NCBI GenBank assembly: GCA_000310025.1
Contig: FN649726.1
Coordinates: 124,001 to 188,000 of the forward strand
Length of the DNA: 64,000 nucleotides
DNA from: Ectocarpus siliculosus
Lineage: Eukaryota > Sar > Phaeophyceae > Ectocarpales > Ectocarpaceae
Direction of reading: 5' to 3'
Both the position numbers and the translations under genes were made by a program. This document shows positions 33,901 to 45,047 of the stretch, piece after piece. The notes beneath the pieces are model-generated. The model had not been told where the DNA came from. It ran no database searches and worked only from the letters and a program-made list of their open reading frames with translations. Within the stretch, counting starts at the first letter, position 1. The number at the start of each line of letters is the position of its first letter.

Positions 33901-36900
33901 TTTGAATCTGCGTTCTCTCCGTTCTTTCCGATCACCGCGCCGGTTTTTAATAAATTTGGGATCGGGCCGACTTGTCGTCGGGAAATATGCATGACGAAGA
34001 CCGGCACCGCTCCATTCTGAGTTGAAGGAGCCGTTCGAAAACCTGTGTGACTCGGCAAATAGCGAACAAGTCGCTCTAGAAAGCCCTGGACTGGAACAGC
34101 GCAACCACTAGCACATCGAAGGCAGCGTCATCATAAATCTCAACAGCCGTACCCATACACTTCCCTCTCAAGAGCATCGCGCGTTTTCCACATTCCGGAA
34201 ACACGCCCTCACCTTAACGCTGTCGTCTACGTCCTCCATCACCATCTCAGCCGCCTCCAGCACCCTCGTCAGCCTCTCCTCCTCCCTCGCCTCCTCGCCC
34301 TCGCTCTCCTCCCCCTCTGACCCCAGCGCCTGCCACACCTCTGTCCGCTCCTTCTTACCCCACGGGAAGCTCTTCGACCCCACCCACCCTTCCCCCTCGC
34401 GGACCCCACCGGGCCCCTCCCCGGTCGAAGACCGCCTCCTTCTTTTGTGCCGTTCGGCCCGCCGCCTGGACCTATCATCTCCCCCGCCGTTCGCACTGCC
34501 GCCCATGGAGGCCCCGCCGACTCGCGGGGCTTTGGACAACGGCCCCCCGGGGCAAGCACGGTAGGGGCCCAGGCCGGAGACAATCACCCCGGCGTCCCTG
34601 GCGTCGAGGATCTCGTCCTCCTGGTCTTGGAGGCGGACTTGTACAACGCGCTCAAGGCGGCGGGTGTGGAGGAGGCGTTTTGCAGCCTCAACCTCAGAGA
34701 GCATGTCTTCCTAGGAACGGTGGCATAAATAAACATTGGGTTCATGTCTTTACCTTCTTGGCGTGTTGATTGCGGTATTACTTGCCAGGGACAAATGTAT
34801 TTTGTTTTACCAAGCTTTCCTGGGAAGTTAGGGGGGTACGCAAAGTAATGGGGTTGCCTGTACTGATCGTTTGGATATTTTCAATTCCCCAGGTTTGAGT
34901 TTTGTTTATATTGTTGCGTTTTAGTAAATACTTAGTATGCCGACAAACACAGAAAGGTATCCAGTTCGAGAGCAACCTTGGATAATGGTGTTTTCTGGTT
35001 GTGGTGGGTGCTATTGAATTGTTAGTTTTGGAGGCGCAACATCGAAAAAAAAGTACTTGTTTCATCGGGCAAGATGTAACGAGTTTGTGTTATTGGTTCA
35101 TTGTGAGAGATTCACATGTCTCTCTTGGATTGGTTATTTAGCCACCGCGGGGTGAAGAAACCAAGAACGAAATGGCTCTGCCTTCTTGCGTGTTGCTCCT
35201 TTGCACCGTCAGGGAGTGAGGTGAACATCGGCATCCAATTTCACGTTTCCGGTGCTTCATCTAGTACGGCAGCATTTTGGACACTTCGCGAAAAGGGAGA
35301 CAACCAGCGACGGAGGTAGAAGACCAGCTGGCGTTCTCAATCCATTGTCTTTAACGGAAAGTCTGCGGGGAGAAGGGGCGGGAGAGAGCGAAAGGAAGGG
35401 TATGCCTGCCGCTGTGCATGGCCGAACCGTAGACGCTAGTATCCAAACGAAGCAAGATTGCATGCACATCAAGTAGAAGACAAAAATGTGAAACACTTTG
35501 CGACTCACCTTTTCGCGAAGCATGCCGCACAGGTCGGACAGAGCGTTTCTTGTTTGCTGGAAGAAGCCGAATCTTTCCGCGGCCTCCTTTTCCTGAGACG
35601 AAAGCTTTTTCTCCTCTGCTACCTGCGTAGCTAACTCCGACACCAGCTAACAAACAGAACAACAGTTGTGACAGCAACGGCAACATCAACGGCAACCAAA
35701 TGTCAGAGGTGACAAGAACACAAGAGCTGTGTCGAAGGTTGTGTACACAGTCAATTGTTCGGAAGGCTTCGACGGCCGTCTCTTGCATATTTCATTCTTC
35801 CTGCTCGATGTTTCAGGTTTGCAAACGAGAGTTTCGCGCCTCACGATGTCGACTTCAACACCTATCTCATACTGACAGGACGCCATCTAACCCACCCCTT
35901 TCGCTTCTGCCCGATGTGCTCCGTGAGGTTACGCAATTCGCGTGACCTCAGATATGGTCTCCCTACCTCAGAAAGCACTTACCACCACGAAGCATCTCTT
36001 CGTGTGAGCTTCGTCACGCAGCAGTGCGCGTGCATGGCCGGCAAAGGCCCACCAGCGACAGGGGGAAACACGCCAGCAGAAGAACGCAAGGCCTCCCTTA
36101 TCCTAGTCTCCACTCACCCGTAGAAGACAAGCCAAGAGCTGTGAGTGCACACCAGAGCAGAAATCTCACTTTCACCCCTCAGACGGCTTTTGAGGATGTC
36201 GCTCTCACTCATGCTCTCTCACTCTGACTTGCTCTCCCACCTTCCTTTCACTCTTTCACTTGAACCCTGACTCTCACTCGCAACACCCGTTTTCCTCTAA
36301 ATTTTACCACACTCGACGGACCCTGACACTTACGCTTTCACTCTCAACTCACTCCCAAATTCACTCCCAAATTCACTCTCTCGCTCACACGAACGAATTC
36401 ACTCTCACTTACAATCTCACTATTCACTTCAATTTCTCTTTGATTCACTCTCACTCTCCATGCGATTCACTCCGTTTCATTCTTACCCTTCACTCTCACT
36501 CTCAGCTCACCACTTGTAACTGCCGCTCATTCCTCTCGTGCGTCTCCCGCAGCTGTGTCCCGGCTTCTCTGAGGGCTTTCTGCATCTCGTCTATGCCCAA
36601 GAAACGGGGACGCTCTCCCAGCGTCCCTCCCCAACCACTGCCGGCGGTACCGCTCCCGCCGTTTACTGTGGCGACGGTACTACCGCCGCCCCAAGGCGAA
36701 GTCGACGGAATGGAGGGCTTCGGCTTAGCGGCCGGTCGGGTCGCACCCCGCCGAACTTGTTCTTCTTCCCATCTGCAAAGGCGGTCGAGGTAATGAACCA
36801 CGAGGGCCGTTCCATAAGGTTGGGCGGCATTGTAGGTGGCACGCGACGACCAAGACTGTTGTCAATGCTCTCATTGGGTACAGCCAAACGCGCACAGCAG

Positions 36901-39900
36901 CAAGGAAAACGCTACTCTATCGAATGGAGTGATTGAGACGCTGCATCCAAAAGCCAGTCATGTTATAAACCTTGTGTTGCCACCTGAGTCGACAACGGAT
37001 GCAAGGAGCACAATCTTTCGTGTGCTGCAGAGGCCGGGCGAGAAAGATGGCCGTGCTACAATCAAGTCTGCTGCGGTTGTTAGGTTTCGAAGACAACCTA
37101 AGGTCCCGGAGACACCCTTAGACTTGCGGAGAAAACATCAGCAAAAACACAGAAACACCGTAAGGAGAAAAAGACCGCCTCGGTTCTAGTTTCGCTGGTA
37201 CTGAAGGGAGCTGCCGCATCTATCAGTACGGTGAGGGATGTGTTGACAGACCACGGCGAGGGATGCTTCACAACGAACCAGAAACAACCACCCTCCCACC
37301 CACCCTCCCACCCACACGCACGCACACACCAAACCCGCTTCGCTCATTCCCATGCCCATTTGGGGTGAAAACACACACGCGACAGAAAAAAAAACATGGA
37401 ACAACCCACGTGGGGAAACGACCAACCCTGCAAACGGCGAGAGTGTCAGGCATCAGCTGCAACGTGCACGATTAATGCGGGTACCTCTGCTGCTCTTCAT
37501 CGTCCTCCCGCCCACCGTCGCCGTTGACATCGTGTGTCAAGCCCTTTCTCGCACCGGGGACAGGGGCCTGTCGCAAAGAACAGATCCGAAATCGAACGTG
37601 CGGAGAGGAGTTGAGTGATTTTCAGTACGCATGACCGAGGGAGGGTTTACAGTTGCACAAGGAGGAAGGACAGATTAATAAATGTCGCTCGTAGGAAGAG
37701 GGCGAAGGTTTGGCTAACGTACGTCACGAACGCTATGGATCACGTTCGGTATCATGCGAAAAAATAAAAATGAGAGGACACGGAGTGTATTCCGGGTCTC
37801 CGCTCTGTGAGGGATTTGAGATTTTCTGCGACTCCAGTGAAGTAGCAAGACGGGGTAAGCGTTGGGAACGTTATATAGTCAGAGAGCTTCGGAAGAAATT
37901 CGGCGGCCTTGTACAACGCCTAACACTCTCCCCCAACGGAACTTCATGTAAAACCCTTTTTCACCTGTGTCTCAAAATCGCCATGAGAGCGGGACGCAAA
38001 AGGCCAACATTTTATTGTCGGCAGTTCTCGTCACTATGTCCGTGAAAACTACAACGGATTGAGTGACTGCGCCAGAAATATTGAGTCTGGTGACTATGTA
38101 CCTACGAGTTCAACTTGCTGTAAAAGTTTTGTCCACCGTACCTTCGCGTCAAGAGGGATAAAATCCTCGCCATCACCGCTGTCAGGTGCACCTTTTCCCA
38201 TAGCCTCTCTAGAGGCTAACAACGCCTCGTGCCTGCCCTTGAGGCGCGAAATGTCATTCTTGTTCAAATCCTGCAACGACAAAAACAACGCAACGAACAA
38301 GCGCGTCATCAGCTGGACGTAGCGGCAGCCGCAGCATCTGCAACAACGATGACTTCAACGGAAGGACGTCCGCTCCCGCTGTCTGGCAGCAGCAACTGTG
38401 GGCTACATGAGCAAAGAGACGAGGCGACGCAGCAGGTACGCAGGCGCTTCTACTGCACGTTCACAACCTGTCATTCGACGTCAAACAATAAACAAAACCC
38501 AAACACCCTCATCCTTGGATGGCTGCCAAGGTCCGATCCCTCACCTCTTTCAGGTCCCCCTGCTGCCCCGCCTCGTGTATCATTTCCGCCTCGTCCCCAG
38601 CAAAGACTCGCTCGTTCGCCGCCGCTGCGGCGGTTTCCTCGCCCCCATTGCTGCTGTTGCCACCCCTCGCCATCCTCTCGCGCGACCTACCCCCTGAGGG
38701 CTTGGGCGTGAAGGCCTGGCTACTGCGAAGCTCTGCGAGGCCCTCCTTGGTGTACATGCCAGCGGTTGCCGTGTGCCAGGAGCCCCGCGCGGAGTCGTTC
38801 TGCGGAGCGACGGGGAGCTCCGTTTTCTCTTTGGCGGCTTTGGCCATCGCCTGGTTTGGAGGCGAGGATGGGGAGGACTATTAGATAGGGTGAGGAAGCG
38901 CGTTGAAGACAGTTTCACGGTGTTCTTGGCAGAATTAGTGGATCGTGGTGGCCAGGGAGTCGCAGGCGCCGCCGTACAAAAAGGTCACTGGTGCTGTGCA
39001 GAAAGCGCTGGTGCGAAGAAACTATCCAGCAATCCTGGTCCCGCTTTGCGCCACATTCGTGGTGGAACTTATTTGTACACACGACTGGCGCGTCGCAGAT
39101 ATAATTTGTCAGCGTACGCTACCCTACGGCTCTTGCAGCATGATGCGAGGAAACCGACCATTCCATAAGGACTAGACACGCGAGCGGCCGAGGCTCTGCG
39201 CCAAGGGAGGGAACAAGCCCCGCGGCGTACAGGCTATGCTACACCTTGGCTTCACCAAAAAAAGGAGCTGAGCAGGATTGTTCGTTACTGGGAAGGGCCT
39301 GCTGCTGGATTTCAACACAACACTGAAGTACAACGCTTGGGGGGCACGCGACTTGCAACGGGCATCCGCCATCTCTACATACTATGCATTAAAAAACACC
39401 AGCATTCCCACTGCACACTGCACAGAGCTCGTCTAGAGCATATAAAAAGCCTGCTGCACAGGCGAATGATTGCGGCCTTAGCTCGCTGCGAGGTATGCAA
39501 CCGCCGCATGCTACGAGAGGATTCAAATGGCCGCACCAGCGACAAGATCCTGCACGCCGAGCAGCAGGCATGGCGACGAGGCCACAACAGCTCAACCTCG
39601 GCTACTGCTGCAACCTTCAGAATTCCTCACAAACAAGGTGCTCCATGAAAGCAAAAACCCTGACACCCCCGCCGGCACCTTGCTGGCCTTGCTCTTCTTG
39701 ACTCGGAAGACGCCATCAGCTCCCTTCCCCGCGGCAGCCTTGCCCACCCCGATCCCAGCATCCTCCTCATCCTCGTGGCCGAAGCTCAGCACAGGCTTGA
39801 CCCCCTTGTCCGCCTTCGTTTTCGACTTCTTGCGCATCTTTTTCGGTCGGGCTTGCCCGTCGCCCGTCGCGGCGGCGGATGGGGGCGGCGCGGGAGCCGT

Positions 39901-40014
39901 GCCTACGCTGGCGTCCGACACGTTCCCTGCTTCGTCCTCGCTCGCACCATCTTCCGCCGTCTTGCTCTTGCTCGCCAGGCGCCGACGAGGGTCTTTCTTC
40001 CTGGCTTTGAACAT
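30960..40014 (-). CDS. PAXBP1: PAXBP1/GCFC1 (ILP1-like) GCFC-domain protein
   Basis: Eleven exons on the minus strand: 40014-39679, 38850-38545, 38270-38142, 37567-37485, 36772-36511, 35646-35509, 34710-34213, 33637-33518, 33233-32892, 32300-32127, 31532-30960. They join without a frame break into 986 aa. Family marks in order: MFKARKKDPRRR start; FRVKKSKASK (about 103-112); YTKEGLAEL; EDFIPLDAK (about 249-257); RWEEEQVRRG (about 285-294); RFGFFQQTRNALSDLCGMLR (about residues 396-415); then the GCFC domain with FEEWKRQHGEQYAQAYCTL, LLAPFVRLE, LVRWNPL, LVEKVALPLVAERL and a closing helix. Animal and plant relatives are nuclear proteins linked to spliceosome disassembly or pre-mRNA splicing and transcription. 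Glycine/serine inserts in exons 5 and 9 are lineage additions. Met at 40053, 13 codons upstream, is an alternative start. Exon 4 could start at 37567 or slightly downstream. Confidence 0.9.
35647..36510 (-). repeat. PAXBP1 intron with CACTCTCACTCTC pyrimidine-rich tract
   Basis: Between exons 36772-36511 and 35646-35509 the plus strand is dominated by TCACTCTCACT and related units (about 36165-36500). On the transcribed RNA this is a GAGTGA-rich purine tract directly after the donor. Simple-sequence expansion is the plainest reading. Confidence 0.65.
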
Positions 40015-40315
40015 AGCGATGCGGCGCTGCGATGGGCGCTTAAGGGCTTTCAACGGCCTCTGCAGGAAATCTCCCTGTGCCTGTTTCCTCTCCGCTTATG
40101 TATCTGGTTGCTCTCCCTGCTATCTGGGTAGTGCTTCGTTGCTCGCAAAGAGGTGCTTGCCTGCCGGGGGCTCCGCACATTCGGTGGCAAGGGAGTGCCA
40201 CAAAATCAGGCGGCGTTTAGGTTCGGGTGTGGCGACCTCTCGAGTGTTTGTTTTGGGGATCCCCGACCGAGCCTCCCGCACTTCGCCCTTCGCCCACCCT
40301 GGGGAGCTACCGAAC
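40015..40315. promoter_or_regulatory. Divergent PAXBP1/MED7 promoter region
   Basis: Only 301 bp separate the start codons of two head-to-head genes, both of which act on RNA polymerase II transcripts. No TATA box stands out. The shortness implies a shared, possibly bidirectional, promoter; this is inference from layout. Confidence 0.55.
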
Positions 40316-43180
40316 ATGGCGACCGAGGAGGCGAAAGTCGTGGATGCCGTGCCTCCCCCCCCTGCATATTACAAGCTTTTCTCCCCGGGTGCGGCGATAG
40401 GTGCGGGGTTGCTACCAGTGAAGTAAGGTCCATCATCTCAAAGACACGCTCGTAAATCACTGCCAGGGGCGCTTTACGCAAGCAGCAGCTAAATAGTGCA
40501 ACTGCTGTGGCGTGCAGAATAGTTGGAACATTTTAAACTGTCTTTGTGCACAGCAGTGAAAACCCTAGAATTCTTCCATTGCTTGCCATTGAAATTGAAA
40601 TTCGAACAACGAATAATTGTAAGGACACCCATATGGCACACACCATGTGCATCATCGGGTGTCCTATCCAAGGACCGCAAGATACGACCATCATTGTGCA
40701 TACGGCGGTACAATTACAAGTGAAGCCGTGTTCAGCGCCCCCCGGACGTCTGAGGAAGGGCTATCTGTTCTAGTGTGCGCAAGGGTGTGGAAAAGCATTT
40801 GGCCCCACTGCCTACGTGCGCTGTTCGGCGACGAGCACAACGCGATTCTATACAGCGGTGCAGAAGAGTGCTTTGACCTGCCTGCCACTACTGGAAGTTC
40901 ACGATGTGCCTTCTCTCTGTTGTTCTAATGCTACGCGGCCCTCTGTTAGGCGCTAGCTTGACGGGCCAAGAGGTAGGTGCAAGCGCGGCACCAGGAGATT
41001 CAGCCGGAGGCGCAGGAGGAACGACACCAAATGACTTTCCCCTGCAACCACCCCGGCCACCAGGCCCCGGCGAGACTTACAGGATGTTCGGGATGCCTTA
41101 CAGCTCGGAGGTGGGCGGCAATGGGATGGATTGGCTTGTGCTGACGGGCTAAGGCTGGCGAGCGATGAAAGGCTCGGATGCATTATTCCCCGAGAGTATT
41201 GTTGTATGAAAGTACGATGCGTCATTGGGTGGACAAGTAGGTACCTTTTTCTGGCGATAACCAAGCATTGCGTTGATGTGTCTCCCGCAAGTTGGGTTGA
41301 TACGCTTCCAGTGGCGCCCCCAACAATCACATACCCACGGCACGCGCGGTTGGCGTTATCCCACACCCTACCAGTGCTTGGTTCTATCGTTGGCGTCTCC
41401 CTAACCATCCGCATATTTATCCACCTCACAACGAACGTATCCACCCCGTTCTCACATGCCTTGGCCATCGGTTGGCTGATCCTAGCCTGTCGAGCAAGAG
41501 CTTCTTCCGCCAGAGAAGATTGTCGTGCCGGCATCCGGCCAGGCGATCGACTTCCGGGCCGAGCTCAAGGGCCTCCTGAACAGCATCATGGCCAACTACG
41601 GCCAATTCATGGAGATGCTCGTCAGGTATGGGTGCGCTGGAGTTCAATGTGCCGCGGTAAGAACTACTGTGTCGGAATCGGTCGGTATTGCAGCATGTAT
41701 GGTCAGTATCACAAGGACGATCGGTGGCTTGATCGTGCTCTACAGGCAACCAGCCGGTTCCAAGGGCTCGTAAGCCGGGCCGGTTCGAGCCTGGTGCTCT
41801 ATAATAGTCTAGACCCGGGGAGCACCACTGCGACCGATGTGCCAACGATGCCCTGCAAAGCAACGCTACAGCATCTCCATTCGCCGTCGTGTTGGCTGTA
41901 CTCGAGTAAGCCACGCAACGACTTCGCTTGAGCTTTTCAGTGTCACCTCCCTTCCCCCTTGACCTGGCGTTCTTCGTCTATGTTTCCGTTTTTGCTCTCC
42001 GCGGCCACTTCTCTGTGGCATCCCCGTTCAACAGCTCGCCTGCCCGGGCACACGAAAAGCTGTCGGACGTGGAGACGCTATTTGTTAACTTCCACAGCCT
42101 CCTCAATCGGTATCGGGCGCACCAGGTAACGTTGGTGATGATGCTACAGAAGCGTACGTATTGCTCGTGTTGGCAGCTTCTCCCGCGTGCTGTTTGTGGC
42201 GGTGCGCTGCTTAGGCCCTGGTAGAGCTCCCGTGCCTAGTACATGATTGGGTTTACCGCCTCCTTTGATATACAGTAGTTATCCTGCCGGTGTCAATAAC
42301 GTACTCCTTTCGTCCGTGTACTCCGCAAGATTGTGGTGGAAATGATTTTGAAAGTGTTGCCATGAAGGGGGTATGCAGGGCGAGGCATCCGTTCTTGATG
42401 CCATCATTAATCTGTCAAACAGCGCACAAGAGTAGAACCCCATGCCCGCCCATCTCCGTGCGGTGATACGCGAACTATTTCTCGTTTTTTTCGGGCTTCC
42501 GCCGTGCTGATAGACGTCGATGGTGCCCGAGCACTCCGATGGTCAATGCGATCGAGCCATCCAAGCGCTTGCCGCTATATTGCGTTTATTTTAGCAAACT
42601 GCCAGGAGCTTGCCTGGTTCCTACGTGTTTTTGTGTTTTTTTCCTGACTGGGTTTTAACCTCCGAGAGCGGAATTTAGTTCATTCGCCGAGCTTGATGGT
42701 AGAGGTCGAAACGCTTTTGGTTGGAGACAACATCAACGACAACGACAGCACCACGCCAGGTCTCAATCCGCTCATCACGACGTGTATTCGGACTTCGCTC
42801 GCTCCTGCCATTCCTAAATTTCAAAGGCGCGACATATCGTCCTCGAGCGCTTGCGCAGCCAGGCGAAAGAAAACGACGCGGTCATGTCCGCCCTCGAGGC
42901 AGCCATGCACCAGTGCACCTCGGCGCAAGAAGGCGCGTTCTCCTGCCTCGGCCTTCAAGAAAACGGCGCCAGCGGTGTTGCCGAGGGAGAGGGGGAGAGA
43001 GCACGGCAGGGCCGCGTGGAAATGGATGTAGATGAAACTATTGGGGGGGCGGCTACTACGGCTGTGGGTGAGGGTGGGGTCGCGGGGGAGGGGGTAGCGG
43101 CGAGCGAGTTCGGGAAGGCCGGCAAGGGCAAGTTGGGAGCGGTTTTGGCGCCAGCTGTAGAAAGTGGAAACCCCCGATGA
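40316..43180 (+). CDS. MED7: Mediator complex subunit 7
   Basis: Five exons, 40316-40400, 40950-41110, 41486-41625, 42035-42125 and 42827-43180, join in frame to 276 aa. Family marks: VPPPPAYYKLFSP near residue 12; a proline-rich linker then YRMFGMPYSSE; ELLPPEK followed by AELKGLLNSIMANYGQFMEM; EKLSDVETLFVNFHSLLNRY then RAHQAR; and a C-terminal coiled helix, LERLRSQAKENDAVMSALEA. MED7 pairs with MED21 and forms the hinge of the Mediator middle module in the nucleus. The last roughly 70 residues are a Gly/Ala/Glu-rich tail absent from animal and yeast forms. Start chosen because it directly precedes the conserved PPPP-YY-LF motif. Confidence 0.9.
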
Positions 43181-43244
43181 CGGGGCGGGGAGGGGGTAGG
43201 GTAAAAGGTAGAAACGAGGGTTACCCGTTCCGTTTAGGGCGGGA

Positions 43245-43250
43245 AATAAA
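43245..43250 (+). terminator. Possible MED7 poly(A) signal
   Basis: AATAAA lies 64 bp after the MED7 stop codon. Algal genes do not always use this hexamer, so function is uncertain. Confidence 0.35.
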
Positions 43251-43587
43251 ATTGGTCGCCTGTCGGACTCCTCTGTCTTGTGTCTCGTCTTGTGATTTGA
43301 TGTGAAATTATGTGTTGTGCTGTGCTTGTCGTGGTGCGTGTAATGTTTGCAAATCGATTAGCTTTTAGGTTCCTCAAGAACACAAGACGCACGTGGAACA
43401 GGCGCAGGAACACCTAACGGTGGGCCGGGTGTTGCGCATCGGTTCAGGAAATGTGGCTCACGTTCTCTTGTTGTTGGTGTGGACTACGAGAATGATATGA
43501 ACGCGCGTGGTTCCGATCCGGTGCACAGGAGATTTTGACTTTTACAAGCGAGAGCATTTTGCGAGCGCGTTGCTGACATGCCCAGAG

Positions 43588-43808
43588 TACCGTATATGAC
43601 ACAAGATAACACACCGCCTTGGCCGATTTTCAAAGCTCGATTTCTCAACAGCAGGAAGAGTCACAGCGCCGAAAACGGCGGCGTTGGAACCGTCTCGCCG
43701 AGAGCTGCTCGAAAACGTATTGTTTCATTTATGCATCCTCTTCGTCGTGGAGTAATCGAGCTTTGAAAATCGGTCCAGGGGGTGCGTTATCTTGTGTCAT
43801 ATACGGTA
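43588..43808. repeat. Foldback (inverted) repeat between MED7 and PEX11
   Basis: Arm 43588-43643 (TACCGTATATGACACAAGAT and onward to CAAAGCTCGATT) is repeated in reverse complement at 43754-43808 with few mismatches and about 110 bp between. It could be a small foldback transposable element. A transcript would form a hairpin with a stem of about 55 bp. No gene lies within. Confidence 0.75.
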
Positions 43809-45047
43809 GACGGAGACCTCGGGGAATTCTGTGGCGATGACGGCAAGCCGGGAGCTCATCTAACCACCCGCTCGTTGCTAAACGTTGGCTCACGGAGCAG
43901 GATGTTCGCACGGGGGTAGTGTGTGAAAAACTTGGAGCGAAGCGATATTTTTTAGTCGATGGGAAACGGTGAGCTGCGACGTGATGTTTTAAACCATCGC
44001 GCCCCGGTGTGAGATTTCTCGCATACTTTCGGCATCCGCAGAATAAATCCCGATCCTGCTGCATGACGGGTCTTGTTTTGAATGAGCTCATGGAATATGC
44101 TGCAGCATCAAAACCTCCCCATGTCGGCACTAAATCAGGGCGGCGAGGACGGAAGATATGCACTCGCCAGCACCCTTTCGGGTGTATTCTACGACCAATC
44201 TACGGCACGAATCGCATCCAGCACCCCTTCCGCGTTTCATTTCAAGGACAGCGGTAGGTATCACAGCGAAATACAGCACCTTAAACTTGCTGATCGATTT
44301 TTTCAATGAGGAACAGAGGCAGTTCATTGATTGCAAGCTCACAGCAGCGGCAGGGGATGCGGCAACACACATAAGGCACCCCGTTTTGCATTCGTGACAC
44401 CGTCAAACCTATCCAGCAACACACCTACTATCAAACATGTTTCGTGCTTACGACGGATCCCTGCTGTTAAACAAAATTGACGCTTCCGCGCGTGTCACCC
44501 TCCACTCATGCTTTCAGAACGCCTTCCGCACCTCAGCATCCTAAACCTGGGGGTGCACAAATGTGCTCCAAACCAACGCGATGGAGTGCCATCGGTTCAC
44601 GAAATGTACGCCAAAAACAAAATTGTCTTGATCAGCTCATCAGCATATTTACAGAGAGCGGTAGAGATACCTTCAACGCAGCATAGTAATAGTAACCCGA
44701 GAAATACCACACTATAGTATATAAACCAACAAAAAGTTGCACCGCACGAACACCTTGTCAAAAACACGCATGAACACCCTGCTCAGTCTCCTCGGCGCCA
44801 CCGGAATCGGGACAAAACAAAACATCACGGGAAACTCGCGAAGGCGTATTTCCATCGGATGTATGCATAGTAACGCTAACCACCACTTCGTGCCAGTCCC
44901 GCTACCAGTGCCAGAACTGTCTTACCTCACACATTGTGGAGAGCGCTATGTTGCCGGGCCCGTCCCGCTCTCTTGTGGGGTTCTCGCAACAAGCGCCCCC
45001 CACACACCCAACGATCCATCCACACCCGCACACCCGTGGCAAAAAAA
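43809..45047. other. Convergent 3' region, no gene seen
   Basis: Lies between the foldback repeat and the PEX11 stop codon. Frames present lack motifs or splice partners. Confidence 0.5.

Noticed and set aside
39527-40426. 299-codon plus-strand frame overlapping the PAXBP1 first exon
   Set aside because: Most of it is the antisense shadow of the GC-rich PAXBP1 exon; only the part from 40316 (MED7 exon 1) is real.
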